This document shows, in pieces, positions 1 to 12,172 of a stretch of 64,000 nucleotides of DNA. The position numbers were made by a program, and so were the translations under genes. Below the pieces are notes generated by a model. It made no database searches, had not been told where the DNA came from, and saw only the letters and a program-made list of their open reading frames with translations. Origin of the DNA: Inia geoffrensis (Eukaryota > Chordata > Mammalia > Artiodactyla > Iniidae); NCBI GenBank assembly GCA_036417435.1, contig JAZAQT010000526.1:372001-436000 (forward strand), in the 5' to 3' direction. Position 1 is the first letter of the stretch. Every line of letters starts with the position of its first letter.

Positions 1-204
1 TATTAGACAAGACCTACTCCTTGCTCAACGAAATGGACTCAACACCCCGTATTCAAAACCTTGGAATATGCCTGACTATGAAGAAAATTAAAACCCATAC
101 ATTTATAGGTCTCCATAAGAAAATCATTTGTGTACAGCACCATACACACAGCAGTGTCAATAAGCTAAATCCCCTTATAAAAATAAATTTGAAAAACAAA
201 ACAC

Positions 205-986
205 AAGGACTGTGAAATAGAGAGAAATTCTTAAATAAGTCCTTCAGGCCTTGTGAGGAATCTTGGATTTACCACCTCTACATCCACAGCTGGGGGAGAG
301 ATAAGGCTGGACACTTGGGGCTGATAGTATTGGTGAGGGAATGCAGACCCTTTGAGGTAATGGTGCATGGTTCCCATTCCACGGGTCCCAAATCTCCACG
401 TTTAAGGGATTTATCCTTCAGCTAAAATATGCATGGAAAACCCAGAATATGGTCCACGAAGTGATCAGGCATAATTTCTAAAACTCATCGCCATTTTCGC
501 CCCCTGATACTCGAGTTCGCCGTTCCAGATGCGATATTAACATTCTCCCCACTTGGAGAGTCAGTGCCTTTGACCTCTTGTTTGGCACAGTTTGCAATTT
601 CTGTGGAAGATGAACAGGAATAAGGAGAACCAATGAGCGGCTAACTCGATGTGTTTGGACGGGCACATTGAACTCTGATTTCCCTACAGGAAGAAGAATT
701 CACCAAAGGCTCAGCGGGCCATGCCGGAACGAGATTAGGGCCTGAAGCAATTCTTCGGGTTTTCGGTCAGCTCACAAGAAAGCGAGTTGAGAAAAGGAGA
801 TCTTTGGCACTGTAACTCACAATCCTGCAGAGTTCCAAATGACCCCTATCATCCAAAAATTTATTGAAGGAAGGCTGTGAAGAGGACTTGAACGCGACGC
901 AGAATTGCAGAAAACAGATATCAGGGGGTAGATAAGAATCGCTCTGAAAGCGTAGGAAAAGAGGCAGCAGTTCGACAGTGATGCAC
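205..986. repeat. Non-L1 half of the monomer, origin unidentified, CpG-rich
   Basis: About 780 bp between the A-rich L1 end and the palindrome (shown in monomer 1). I do not recognise it. It is notable for many retained CpG sites, for example around 488-540 (cgccattttcgcccc, actcgagttcgccg, agatgcgat) and 885-905 (aacgcgacgcag). In the older diverged monomers many of these sites read TG or CA. Short stretches recall LTR or SINE sequence, but none convincingly. No conserved gene is visible. Confidence 0.6.
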
Positions 987-1058
987 TTGGCCAAAAAGGG
1001 CGTATGCGTTTTTTCCTGAATATATTCAGGAAAAAACGCATACGCCCTTTTTGGCCAA
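987..1058. repeat. 72-bp perfect spacerless palindrome, once per monomer
   Basis: The 36-bp left arm begins ttggccaaaaagggcg and ends cctgaata. The right arm is its exact reverse complement, with the centre between 1022 and 1023. Copies start at 987, 2723, 4459, 6195, 7931, 9667, 11403, 13139, 14875, 16611, 18347, 20082, 21818, 23554, 25290, 27026, 28762, 30498, 32234, 38100, 39850, 41580, 43316, 45052, 50916, 52666, 54396, 56131, 57867, 59603, 61339 and 63076. Twenty-one are perfect. The imperfect ones start at 21818, 23554, 32234, 38100, 39850, 45052, 50916, 52666, 56131, 59603 and 63076. As DNA it could extrude a cruciform; as RNA it would fold into a hairpin of about 34 bp. No protein-binding role is evident. 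Confidence 0.97.
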
Positions 1059-1067
1059 CCAAGCAAG

Positions 1068-1940
1068 CCTGCAATGGAAATCCGCACTACAAGGAAGTCT
1101 CACTTCCCACCGATCCAAAGGGCCGTCCGAAAAAAGTGTAAAATCCAGAGAGGCAGGACAGGCCGTGGAGAACCGGCAGCCTTGTTATGCTGATGGGCGG
1201 GATGTAAATTGCCAACAGCCACTCTGGAGAAGTGGATGGTGTTTCCTGGAACAAAGAAAAAACCAAGCTAGAGAGCCTAGGGCACTTCCACTTATGGTGC
1301 TATAGATTCGGAAAATTTAAATGAAAAAGACACAGCCACACCAAAGTTTGGGGCTGCTCTGTGTACGGGATCCTTGACTATGGTACAACTTTAATAGCCC
1401 AGAAAGAGAAAAATGGATATAGAAGTTGTGGTACATCCCTACAATGGAATATCACTCAACAATGAAATCCATGGCAACACACCAGTAGCAGCATAATGAC
1501 AGGATTTAGTTATGATGATTCTAAGTGAAATAAGTCACACAGAAAAAGAAACATCATAAGATATCACTAATACCGGGAATGTAAACACGGCTACGTGTGA
1601 ACTGCATTACAAAACACAACAGAGTCTCACATTTACAAAAGAAACTTATGCTTGCTTAAGGGGAAAGGAGAGTGGGGAGGCTGCATAAAACCAGAGGTTC
1701 ATATTAGGACAGATACCATTCCATAAGCCAAATATATATTAGACAAGACCTACTCCTTGCTCAACGAAATGGACTCAACACCCCGTATTCAAAACCTAGG
1801 AATATGCCTGACTATGAAGAAAATTAAAACCCATACATTTATAGGTCTCCATAAGAAAATCATTTGTGTACAGCACCATACACACAGCAGTGTCAATAAG
1901 CTAAATCCCCTTATAAAAATAAATTTGAAAAACAAAACAC
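1068..1940 (+). mobile_element. L1-derived half of the satellite monomer (shown in monomers 1-2)
   Basis: From just right of the palindrome the sequence follows, with many substitutions, the 3' end of a cetartiodactyl LINE-1. The landmarks are the ORF2 3' region (around gaagtctcacttcccacc, gtggagaaccggcag, gatgtaaattgcc and agccactctggag), then aatggaatatcactcaac and aagtgaaataagtcacacag, then the 3' UTR (ccaaatatatattagacaag), and an A-rich end at aaaataaatttg and aaaacaaaacac. It spans about 870 bp, half the monomer, and repeats in every monomer at the same phase. The diverged monomers at 38.1-40.6 kb are closer to L1 in places (atgcaaatctgc, gggccatccg), which supports the derivation. No intact ORF2 segment remains. 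Confidence 0.85.
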
Positions 1941-3492
1941 AAGGACTGTGAAATAGAGAGAAATTCTTAAATAAGTCCTTCAGGGCTTGTGAGGAATCTT
2001 GGATTTACCACCTCTACATCCACAGCTGGGGGAGAGATAAGGCTGGACACTTGGGGCTGATACTATTGGTGAGGGAATGCAGACCCTTTGAGGTAATGGT
2101 GCATGGTTCCCATTCCACGGGTCCCAAATCTCCACGTTTAAGGGATTTATCCTTCAGCTAAAATATGCATGGAAAACCCAGAATATGGTCCACGAAGTGA
2201 TCAGGCATAATTTCTAAAACTCATCGCCATTTTCGCCCCCTGATACTCGAGTTCGCCGTTCCAGATGCGATATTAACATTCTCCCCACTTGGAGAGTCAG
2301 TGCCTTTGACCTCTTGTTTGGCACAGTTTGCAATTTCTGTGGAAGATGAACAGGAATAAGGAGAACCAATGAGCGGCTAACTCGATGTGTTTGGACGGGC
2401 ACATTGAACTCTGATTTCCCTACAGGAAGAAGAATTCACCAAAGGCTCAGCGGGCCATGCCGGAACGAGATTAGGGCCTGAAGCAATTCCTCGGGTTTTC
2501 GGTCAGCTCACAAGAAAGCGAGTTGAGAAAAGGAGATCTTTGGCACTGTAACTCACAATCCTGCAGAGTTCCAAATGACCCCTATCATCCAAAAATTTAT
2601 TGAAGGAAGGCTGTGAAGAGGACTTGAACGCGACGCAGAATTGCAGAAAACAGACATCAGGGGGTAGATAAGAATTGCTCTGAAAGCGTAGGAAAAGAGG
2701 CAGCAGTTCGACAGTGATGCACTTGGCCAAAAAGGGCGTATGCGTTTTTTCCTGAATATATTCAGGAAAAAACGCATACGCCCTTTTTGGCCAACCAAGC
2801 AAGCCTGCAATGGAAATCCGCACTACAAGGAAGTCTCACTTCCCACCGATCCAAAGGGCCGTCCGAAAAAAGTGTAAAATCCAGAGAGGCAGGACAGGCC
2901 GTGGAGAACCGGCAGCCTTGTTATGCTGATGGGCGGGATGTAAATTGCCAACAGCCACTCTGGAGAAGTGGATGGTGTTTCCTGGAACAAAGAAAAAACC
3001 AAGCTAGAGAGCCTAGGGCACTTCCACTTATGGTGCTATAGATTCGGAAAATTTAAATGAAAAAGACACAGCCACACCAAAGTTTGGGGCTGCTCTGTGT
3101 ACGGGATCCTTGACTATGGTACAACTTTAATAGCCCAGAAAGAGAAAAATGGATATAGAAGTTGTGCTACATCCCTACAATGGAATATCACTCAACAATG
3201 AAATCCATGGCAACACACCAGTAGCAGCATAATGACAGGATTTAGTTATGATGATTCTAAGTGAAATAAGTCACACAGAAAAAGAAACATCATAAGATAT
3301 CACTAATACCGGGAATGTAAACACGGCTACGTGTGAACTGCATTACAAAACACAACAGAGTCTCACATTTACAAAAGAAACTTATGCTTGCTTAAGGGGA
3401 AAGGAGAGTGGGGAGGCTGCATAAAACCAGAGGTTCATATTAGGACAGATACCATTCCATAAGCCAAATATATATTAGACAAGACCTACTCC
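1757..3492 (+). repeat. Satellite monomer 2 (trimer position b)
   Basis: 1,736 bp with cctagg, agacatcag and gaattgctctg. The tgctacatcc variant at about 3166 replaces the tggtacatcc of monomers 5 and 8. Confidence 0.9.
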
Positions 3493-5228
3493 TTGCTCAA
3501 CGAAATGGACTCAACACCCCGTATTCAAAACCTAGGAATATGCCTGACTATGAAGAAAATTAAAACCCATACATTTATAGGTCTCCATAAGAAAATCATT
3601 TGTGTACAGCACCATACACACAGCAGTGTCAATAAGCTAAATCCCCTTATAAAAATAAATTTGAAAAACAAAACACAAGGACTGTGAAATAGAGAGAAAT
3701 TCTTAAATAAGTCCTTCAGGGCTTGTGAGGAATCTTGGATTTACCACCTCTACATCCACAGCTGGGGGAGAGATAAGGCTGGACACTTGGGGCTGATACT
3801 ATTGGTGAGGGAATGCAGACCCTTTGAGGTAATGGTGCATGGTTCCCATTCCACGGGTCCCAAATCTCCACGTTTAAGGGATTTATCCTTCAGCTAAAAT
3901 ATGCATGGAAAGCCCAGAATATGGTCCACGAAGTGATCAGGCATAATTTCTAAAACTCATCGCCATTTTCGCCCCCTGATACTCGAGTTCGCCGTTCCAG
4001 ATGCGATATTAACATTCTCCCCACTTGGAGAGTCAGTGCCTTTGACCTCTTGTTTGGCACAGTTTGCAATTTCTGTGGAAGATGAACAGGAATAAGGAGA
4101 ACCAATGAGCGGCTAACTCGATGTGTTTGGACGGGCACATTGAACTCTGATTTCCCTACAGGAAGAAGAATTCACCAAAGGCTCAGCGGGCCATGCCGGA
4201 ACGAGATTAGGGCCTGAAGCAATTCCTCGGGTTTTCGGTCAGCTCACAAGAAAGCGAGTTGAGAAAAGGAGATCTTTGGCACTGTAACTCACAATCCTGC
4301 AGAGTTCCAAATGACCCCTATCATCCAAAAATTTATTGAAGGAAGGCTGTGAAGAGGACTTGAACGCGACGCAGAATTGCAGAAAACAGACATCAGGGGG
4401 TAGATAAGAATTGCTCTGAAAGCGTAGGAAAAGAGGCAGCAGTTCGACAGTGATGCACTTGGCCAAAAAGGGCGTATGCGTTTTTTCCTGAATATATTCA
4501 GGAAAAAACGCATACGCCCTTTTTGGCCAACCAAGCAAGCCTGCAATGGAAATCCGCACTACAAGGAAGTCTCACTTCCCACCGATCCAAAGGGCCGTCC
4601 GAAAAAAGTGTAAAATCCAGAGAGGCAGGACAGGCCGTGGAGAACCGGCAGCCTTGTTATGCTGATGGGCGGGATGTAAATTGCCAACAGCCACTCTGGA
4701 GAAGTGGATGGTGTTTCCTGGAACAAAGAAAAAACCAAGCTAGAGAGCCTAGGGCACTTCCACTTATGGTGCTATAGATTCGGAAAATTTAAATGAAAAA
4801 GACACAGCCACACCAAAGTTTGGGGCTGCTCTGTGTACGGGATCCTTGACTATGGTACAACTTTAATAGCCCAGAAAGAGAAAAATGGATATAGAAGTTG
4901 TGGTACATCCCTACAATGGAATATCACTCAACAATGAAATCCATGGCAACACACCAGTAGCAGCATAATGACAGGATTTAGTTATGATGATTCTAAGTGA
5001 AATAAGTCACACAGAAAAAGAAACATCATAAGATATCACTAATACCGGGAATGTAAACACGGCTACGTGTGAACTGCATTACAAAACACAACAGAGTCTC
5101 ACATTTACAAAAGAAACTTATGCTTGCTTAAGGGGAAAGGAGAGTGGGGAGGCTGCATAAAACCAGAGGTTCACATTAGGACAGATACCATTCCATAAGC
5201 CAAATATATATTAGACAAGACCTACTCC
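3493..5228 (+). repeat. Satellite monomer 3 (trimer position c)
   Basis: 1,736 bp. It has the aagcccag variant near 3909 and the gttcacatt ending near 5171. Both recur in monomer 6, exactly 5,208 bp downstream. Confidence 0.9.
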
Positions 5229-6964
5229 TTGCTCAACGAAATGGACTCAACACCCCGTATTCAAAACCTTGGAATATGCCTGACTATGAAGAAAATTAAA
5301 ACCCATACATTTATAGGTCTCCATAAGAAAATCATTTGTGTACAGCACCATACACACAGCAGTGTCAATAAGCTAAATCCCCTTATAAAAATAAATTTGA
5401 AAAACAAAACACAAGGACTGTGAAATAGAGAGAAATTCTTAAATAAGTCCTTCAGGGCTTGTGAGGAATCTTGGATTTACCACCTCTACATCCACAGCTG
5501 GGGGAGAGATAAGGCTGGACACTTGGGGCTGATACTATTGGTGAGGGAATGCAGACCCTTTGAGGTAATGGTGCATGGTTCCCATTCCACGGGTCCCAAA
5601 TCTCCACGTTTAAGGGATTTATCCTTCAGCTAAAATATGCATGGAAAACCCAGAATATGGTCCACGAAGTGATCAGGCATAATTTCTAAAACTCATCGCC
5701 ATTTTCGCCCCCTGATACTCGAGTTCGCCGTTCCAGATGCGATATTAACATTCTCCCCACTTGGAGAGTCAGTGCCTTTGACCTCTTGTTTGGCACAGTT
5801 TGCAATTTCTGTGGAAGATGAACAGGAATAAGGAGAACCAATGAGCGGCTAACTCGATGTGTTTGGACGGGCACATTGAACTCTGATTTCCCTACAGGAA
5901 GAAGAATTCACCAAAGGCTCAGCGGGCCATGCCGGAACGAGATTAGGGCCTGAAGCAATTCCTCGGGTTTTCGGTCAGCTCACAAGAAAGCGAGTTGAGA
6001 AAAGGAGATCTTTGGCACTGTAACTCACAATCCTGCAGAGTTCCAAATGACCCCTATCATCCAAAAATTTATTGAAGGAAGGCTGTGAAGAGGACTTGAA
6101 CGCGACGCAGAATTGCAGAAAACAGACATCAGGGGGTAGATAAGAATTGCTCTGAAAGCGTAGGAAAAGAGGCAGCAGTTCGACAGTGATGCACTTGGCC
6201 AAAAAGGGCGTATGCGTTTTTTCCTGAATATATTCAGGAAAAAACGCATACGCCCTTTTTGGCCAACCAAGCAAGCCTGCAATGGAAATCCGCACTACAA
6301 GGAAGTCTCACTTCCCACCGATCCAAAGGGCCGTCCGAAAAAAGTGTAAAATCCAGAGAGGCAGGACAGGCCGTGGAGAACCGGCAGCCTTGTTATGCTG
6401 ATGGGCGGGATGTAAATTGCCAACAGCCACTCTGGAGAAGTGGATGGTGTTTCCTGGAACAAAGAAAAAACCAAGCTAGAGAGCCTAGGGCACTTCCACT
6501 TATGGTGCTATAGATTCGGAAAATTTAAATGAAAAAGACACAGCCACACCAAAGTTTGGGGCTGCTCTGTGTACGGGATCCTTGACTATGGTACAACTTT
6601 AATAGCCCAGAAAGAGAAAAATGGATATAGAAGTTGTGGTACATCCCTACAATGGAATATCACTCAACAATGAAATCCATGGCAACACACCAGTAGCAGC
6701 ATAATGACAGGATTTAGTTATGATGATTCTAAGTGAAATAAGTCACACAGAAAAAGAAACATCATAAGATATCACTAATACCGGGAATGTAAACACGGCT
6801 ACGTGTGAACTGCATTACAAAACACAACAGAGTCTCACATTTACAAAAGAAACTTATGCTTGCTTAAGGGGAAAGGAGAGTGGGGAGGCTGCATAAAACC
6901 AGAGGTTCATATTAGGACAGATACCATTCCATAAGCCAAATATATATTAGACAAGACCTACTCC
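5229..6964 (+). repeat. Satellite monomer 4 (trimer position a)
   Basis: 1,736 bp with the ccttgg marker. It is nearly identical to monomer 7, and the one difference noticed is cttgttt here against cttcttt there. Confidence 0.9.
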
Positions 6965-8700
6965 TTGCTCAACGAAATGGACTCAACACCCCGTATTCAA
7001 AACCTAGGAATATGCCTGACTATGAAGAAAATTAAAACCCATACATTTATAGGTCTCCATAAGAAAATCATTTGTGTACAGCACCATACACACAGCAGTG
7101 TCAATAAGCTAAATCCCCTTATAAAAATAAATTTGAAAAACAAAACACAAGGACTGTGAAATAGAGAGAAATTCTTAAATAAGTCCTTCAGGGCTTGTGA
7201 GGAATCTTGGATTTACCACCTCTACATCCACAGCTGGGGGAGAGATAAGGCTGGACACTTGGGGCTGATACTATTGGTGAGGGAATGCAGACCCTTTGAG
7301 GTAATGGTGCATGGTTCCCATTCCACGGGTCCCAAATCTCCACGTTTAAGGGATTTATCCTTCAGCTAAAATATGCATGGAAAACCCAGAATATGGTCCA
7401 CGAAGTGATCAGGCATAATTTCTAAAACTCATCGCCATTTTCGCCCCCTGATACTCGAGTTCGCCGTTCCAGATGCGATATTAACATTCTCCCCACTTGG
7501 AGAGTCAGTGCCTTTGACCTCTTGTTTGGCACAGTTTGCAATTTCTGTGGAAGATGAACAGGAATAAGGAGAACCAATGAGCGGCTAACTCGATGTGTTT
7601 GGACGGGCACATTGAACTCTGATTTCCCTACAGGAAGAAGAATTCACCAAAGGCTCAGCGGGCCATGCCGGAACGAGATTAGGGCCTGAAGCAATTCCTC
7701 GGGTTTTCGGTCAGCTCACAAGAAAGCGAGTTGAGAAAAGGAGATCTTTGGCACTGTAACTCACAATCCTGCAGAGTTCCAAATGACCCCTATCATCCAA
7801 AAATTTATTGAAGGAAGGCTGTGAAGAGGACTTGAACGCGACGCAGAATTGCAGAAAACAGACATCAGGGGGTAGATAAGAATTGCTCTGAAAGCGTAGG
7901 AAAAGAGGCAGCAGTTCGACAGTGATGCACTTGGCCAAAAAGGGCGTATGCGTTTTTTCCTGAATATATTCAGGAAAAAACGCATACGCCCTTTTTGGCC
8001 AACCAAGCAAGCCTGCAATGGAAATCCGCACTACAAGGAAGTCTCACTTCCCACCGATCCAAAGGGCCGTCCGAAAAAAGTGTAAAATCCAGAGAGGCAG
8101 GACAGGCCGTGGAGAACCGGCAGCCTTGTTATGCTGATGGGCGGGATGTAAATTGCCAACAGCCACTCTGGAGAAGTGGATGGTGTTTCCTGGAACAAAG
8201 AAAAAACCAAGCTAGAGAGCCTAGGGCACTTCCACTTATGGTGCTATAGATTCGGAAAATTTAAATGAAAAAGACACAGCCACACCAAAGTTTGGGGCTG
8301 CTCTGTGTACGGGATCCTTGACTATGGTACAACTTTAATAGCCCAGAAAGAGAAAAATGGATATAGAAGTTGTGGTACATCCCTACAATGGAATATCACT
8401 CAACAATGAAATCCATGGCAACACACCAGTAGCAGCATAATGACAGGATTTAGTTATGATGATTCTAAGTGAAATAAGTCACACAGAAAAAGAAACATCA
8501 TAAGATATCACTAATACCGGGAATGTAAACACGGCTACGTGTGAACTGCATTACAAAACACAACAGAGTCTCACATTTACAAAAGAAACTTATGCTTGCT
8601 TAAGGGGAAAGGAGAGTGGGGAGGCTGCATAAAACCAGAGGTTCATATTAGGACAGATACCATTCCATAAGCCAAATATATATTAGACAAGACCTACTCC
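6965..8700 (+). repeat. Satellite monomer 5 (trimer position b)
   Basis: 1,736 bp with cctagg and the gttcatatt ending. It matches monomer 2 apart from the tggtac/tgctac site. Confidence 0.9.
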
Positions 8701-10436
8701 TTGCTCAACGAAATGGACTCAACACCCCGTATTCAAAACCTAGGAATATGCCTGACTATGAAGAAAATTAAAACCCATACATTTATAGGTCTCCATAAGA
8801 AAATCATTTGTGTACAGCACCATACACACAGCAGTGTCAATAAGCTAAATCCCCTTATAAAAATAAATTTGAAAAACAAAACACAAGGACTGTGAAATAG
8901 AGAGAAATTCTTAAATAAGTCCTTCAGGGCTTGTGAGGAATCTTGGATTTACCACCTCTACATCCACAGCTGGGGGAGAGATAAGGCTGGACACTTGGGG
9001 CTGATACTATTGGTGAGGGAATGCAGACCCTTTGAGGTAATGGTGCATGGTTCCCATTCCACGGGTCCCAAATCTCCACGTTTAAGGGATTTATCCTTCA
9101 GCTAAAATATGCATGGAAAGCCCAGAATATGGTCCACGAAGTGATCAGGCATAATTTCTAAAACTCATCGCCATTTTCGCCCCCTGATACTCGAGTTCGC
9201 CGTTCCAGATGCGATATTAACATTCTCCCCACTTGGAGAGTCAGTGCCTTTGACCTCTTGTTTGGCACAGTTTGCAATTTCTGTGGAAGATGAACAGGAA
9301 TAAGGAGAACCAATGAGCGGCTAACTCGATGTGTTTGGACGGGCACATTGAACTCTGATTTCCCTACAGGAAGAAGAATTCACCAAAGGCTCAGCGGGCC
9401 ATGCCGGAACGAGATTAGGGCCTGAAGCAATTCCTCGGGTTTTCGGTCAGCTCACAAGAAAGCGAGTTGAGAAAAGGAGATCTTTGGCACTGTAACTCAC
9501 AATCCTGCAGAGTTCCAAATGACCCCTATCATCCAAAAATTTATTGAAGGAAGGCTGTGAAGAGGACTTGAACGCGACGCAGAATTGCAGAAAACAGACA
9601 TCAGGGGGTAGATAAGAATTGCTCTGAAAGCGTAGGAAAAGAGGCAGCAGTTCGACAGTGATGCACTTGGCCAAAAAGGGCGTATGCGTTTTTTCCTGAA
9701 TATATTCAGGAAAAAACGCATACGCCCTTTTTGGCCAACCAAGCAAGCCTGCAATGGAAATCCGCACTACAAGGAAGTCTCACTTCCCACCGATCCAAAG
9801 GGCCGTCCGAAAAAAGTGTAAAATCCAGAGAGGCAGGACAGGCCGTGGAGAACCGGCAGCCTTGTTATGCTGATGGGCGGGATGTAAATTGCCAACAGCC
9901 ACTCTGGAGAAGTGGATGGTGTTTCCTGGAACAAAGAAAAAACCAAGCTAGAGAGCCTAGGGCACTTCCACTTATGGTGCTATAGATTCGGAAAATTTAA
10001 ATGAAAAAGACACAGCCACACCAAAGTTTGGGGCTGCTCTGTGTACGGGATCCTTGACTATGGTACAACTTTAATAGCCCAGAAAGAGAAAAATGGATAT
10101 AGAAGTTGTGGTACATCCCTACAATGGAATATCACTCAACAATGAAATCCATGGCAACACACCAGTAGCAGCATAATGACAGGATTTAGTTATGATGATT
10201 CTAAGTGAAATAAGTCACACAGAAAAAGAAACATCATAAGATATCACTAATACCGGGAATGTAAACACGGCTACGTGTGAACTGCATTACAAAACACAAC
10301 AGAGTCTCACATTTACAAAAGAAACTTATGCTTGCTTAAGGGGAAAGGAGAGTGGGGAGGCTGCATAAAACCAGAGGTTCACATTAGGACAGATACCATT
10401 CCATAAGCCAAATATATATTAGACAAGACCTACTCC
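8701..10436 (+). repeat. Satellite monomer 6 (trimer position c)
   Basis: 1,736 bp. It carries aagcccag and the gttcacatt ending and appears identical to monomer 3 where compared. Confidence 0.9.
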
Positions 10437-12172
10437 TTGCTCAACGAAATGGACTCAACACCCCGTATTCAAAACCTTGGAATATGCCTGACTATGAAGA
10501 AAATTAAAACCCATACATTTATAGGTCTCCATAAGAAAATCATTTGTGTACAGCACCATACACACAGCAGTGTCAATAAGCTAAATCCCCTTATAAAAAT
10601 AAATTTGAAAAACAAAACACAAGGACTGTGAAATAGAGAGAAATTCTTAAATAAGTCCTTCAGGGCTTGTGAGGAATCTTGGATTTACCACCTCTACATC
10701 CACAGCTGGGGGAGAGATAAGGCTGGACACTTGGGGCTGATACTATTGGTGAGGGAATGCAGACCCTTTGAGGTAATGGTGCATGGTTCCCATTCCACGG
10801 GTCCCAAATCTCCACGTTTAAGGGATTTATCCTTCAGCTAAAATATGCATGGAAAACCCAGAATATGGTCCACGAAGTGATCAGGCATAATTTCTAAAAC
10901 TCATCGCCATTTTCGCCCCCTGATACTCGAGTTCGCCGTTCCAGATGCGATATTAACATTCTCCCCACTTGGAGAGTCAGTGCCTTTGACCTCTTCTTTG
11001 GCACAGTTTGCAATTTCTGTGGAAGATGAACAGGAATAAGGAGAACCAATGAGCGGCTAACTCGATGTGTTTGGACGGGCACATTGAACTCTGATTTCCC
11101 TACAGGAAGAAGAATTCACCAAAGGCTCAGCGGGCCATGCCGGAACGAGATTAGGGCCTGAAGCAATTCCTCGGGTTTTCGGTCAGCTCACAAGAAAGCG
11201 AGTTGAGAAAAGGAGATCTTTGGCACTGTAACTCACAATCCTGCAGAGTTCCAAATGACCCCTATCATCCAAAAATTTATTGAAGGAAGGCTGTGAAGAG
11301 GACTTGAACGCGACGCAGAATTGCAGAAAACAGACATCAGGGGGTAGATAAGAATTGCTCTGAAAGCGTAGGAAAAGAGGCAGCAGTTCGACAGTGATGC
11401 ACTTGGCCAAAAAGGGCGTATGCGTTTTTTCCTGAATATATTCAGGAAAAAACGCATACGCCCTTTTTGGCCAACCAAGCAAGCCTGCAATGGAAATCCG
11501 CACTACAAGGAAGTCTCACTTCCCACCGATCCAAAGGGCCGTCCGAAAAAAGTGTAAAATCCAGAGAGGCAGGACAGGCCGTGGAGAACCGGCAGCCTTG
11601 TTATGCTGATGGGCGGGATGTAAATTGCCAACAGCCACTCTGGAGAAGTGGATGGTGTTTCCTGGAACAAAGAAAAAACCAAGCTAGAGAGCCTAGGGCA
11701 CTTCCACTTATGGTGCTATAGATTCGGAAAATTTAAATGAAAAAGACACAGCCACACCAAAGTTTGGGGCTGCTCTGTGTACGGGATCCTTGACTATGGT
11801 ACAACTTTAATAGCCCAGAAAGAGAAAAATGGATATAGAAGTTGTGGTACATCCCTACAATGGAATATCACTCAACAATGAAATCCATGGCAACACACCA
11901 GTAGCAGCATAATGACAGGATTTAGTTATGATGATTCTAAGTGAAATAAGTCACACAGAAAAAGAAACATCATAAGATATCACTAATACCGGGAATGTAA
12001 ACACGGCTACGTGTGAACTGCATTACAAAACACAACAGAGTCTCACATTTACAAAAGAAACTTATGCTTGCTTAAGGGGAAAGGAGAGTGGGGAGGCTGC
12101 ATAAAACCAGAGGTTCATATTAGGACAGATACCATTCCATAAGCCAAATATATATTAGACAAGACCTACTCC
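10437..12172 (+). repeat. Satellite monomer 7 (trimer position a)
   Basis: 1,736 bp with ccttgg. It has a cttcttt variant near 10,995 that recurs only in monomer 13 (near 21,411). Confidence 0.9.

Larger units (their letters stand above)
21..1756 (+). repeat. Satellite monomer 1 (trimer position a)
   Basis: 1,736 bp. It carries ccttgg after the attcaaaa motif, ggccttgtgagg, gatagtatt, agatatcag and agaatcgctctg. This 5' variant set is shared almost exactly with monomer 10, nine units (15,624 bp) away. Confidence 0.9.

Noticed and set aside
480..905. Possible CENP-B box in the CpG-rich part of the monomer
   Set aside because: Candidates starting TTCG or containing CCCG were checked by eye on both strands; none fits the spacing of the core CENP-B motif.
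680..905. Faint MIR or tRNA-SINE resemblance in the left half (aaggctcagc, ggacttgaacgcg)
   Set aside because: Only short scattered matches, with no collinear alignment over a useful length.
987..1058. Palindrome as terminal inverted repeats of a DNA transposon
   Set aside because: The arms are directly abutted with nothing between them and no target-site duplication, so there is no element to bound.
767..1305. Recurrent open frames of 60-106 codons on both strands in every monomer (for example 767-1087 minus, 1051-1305 plus)
   Set aside because: They repeat only because monomers are near-identical. They overlap on opposite strands across the palindrome, which forces mirrored peptides, and they have no domain or codon signature. 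They are not genes.
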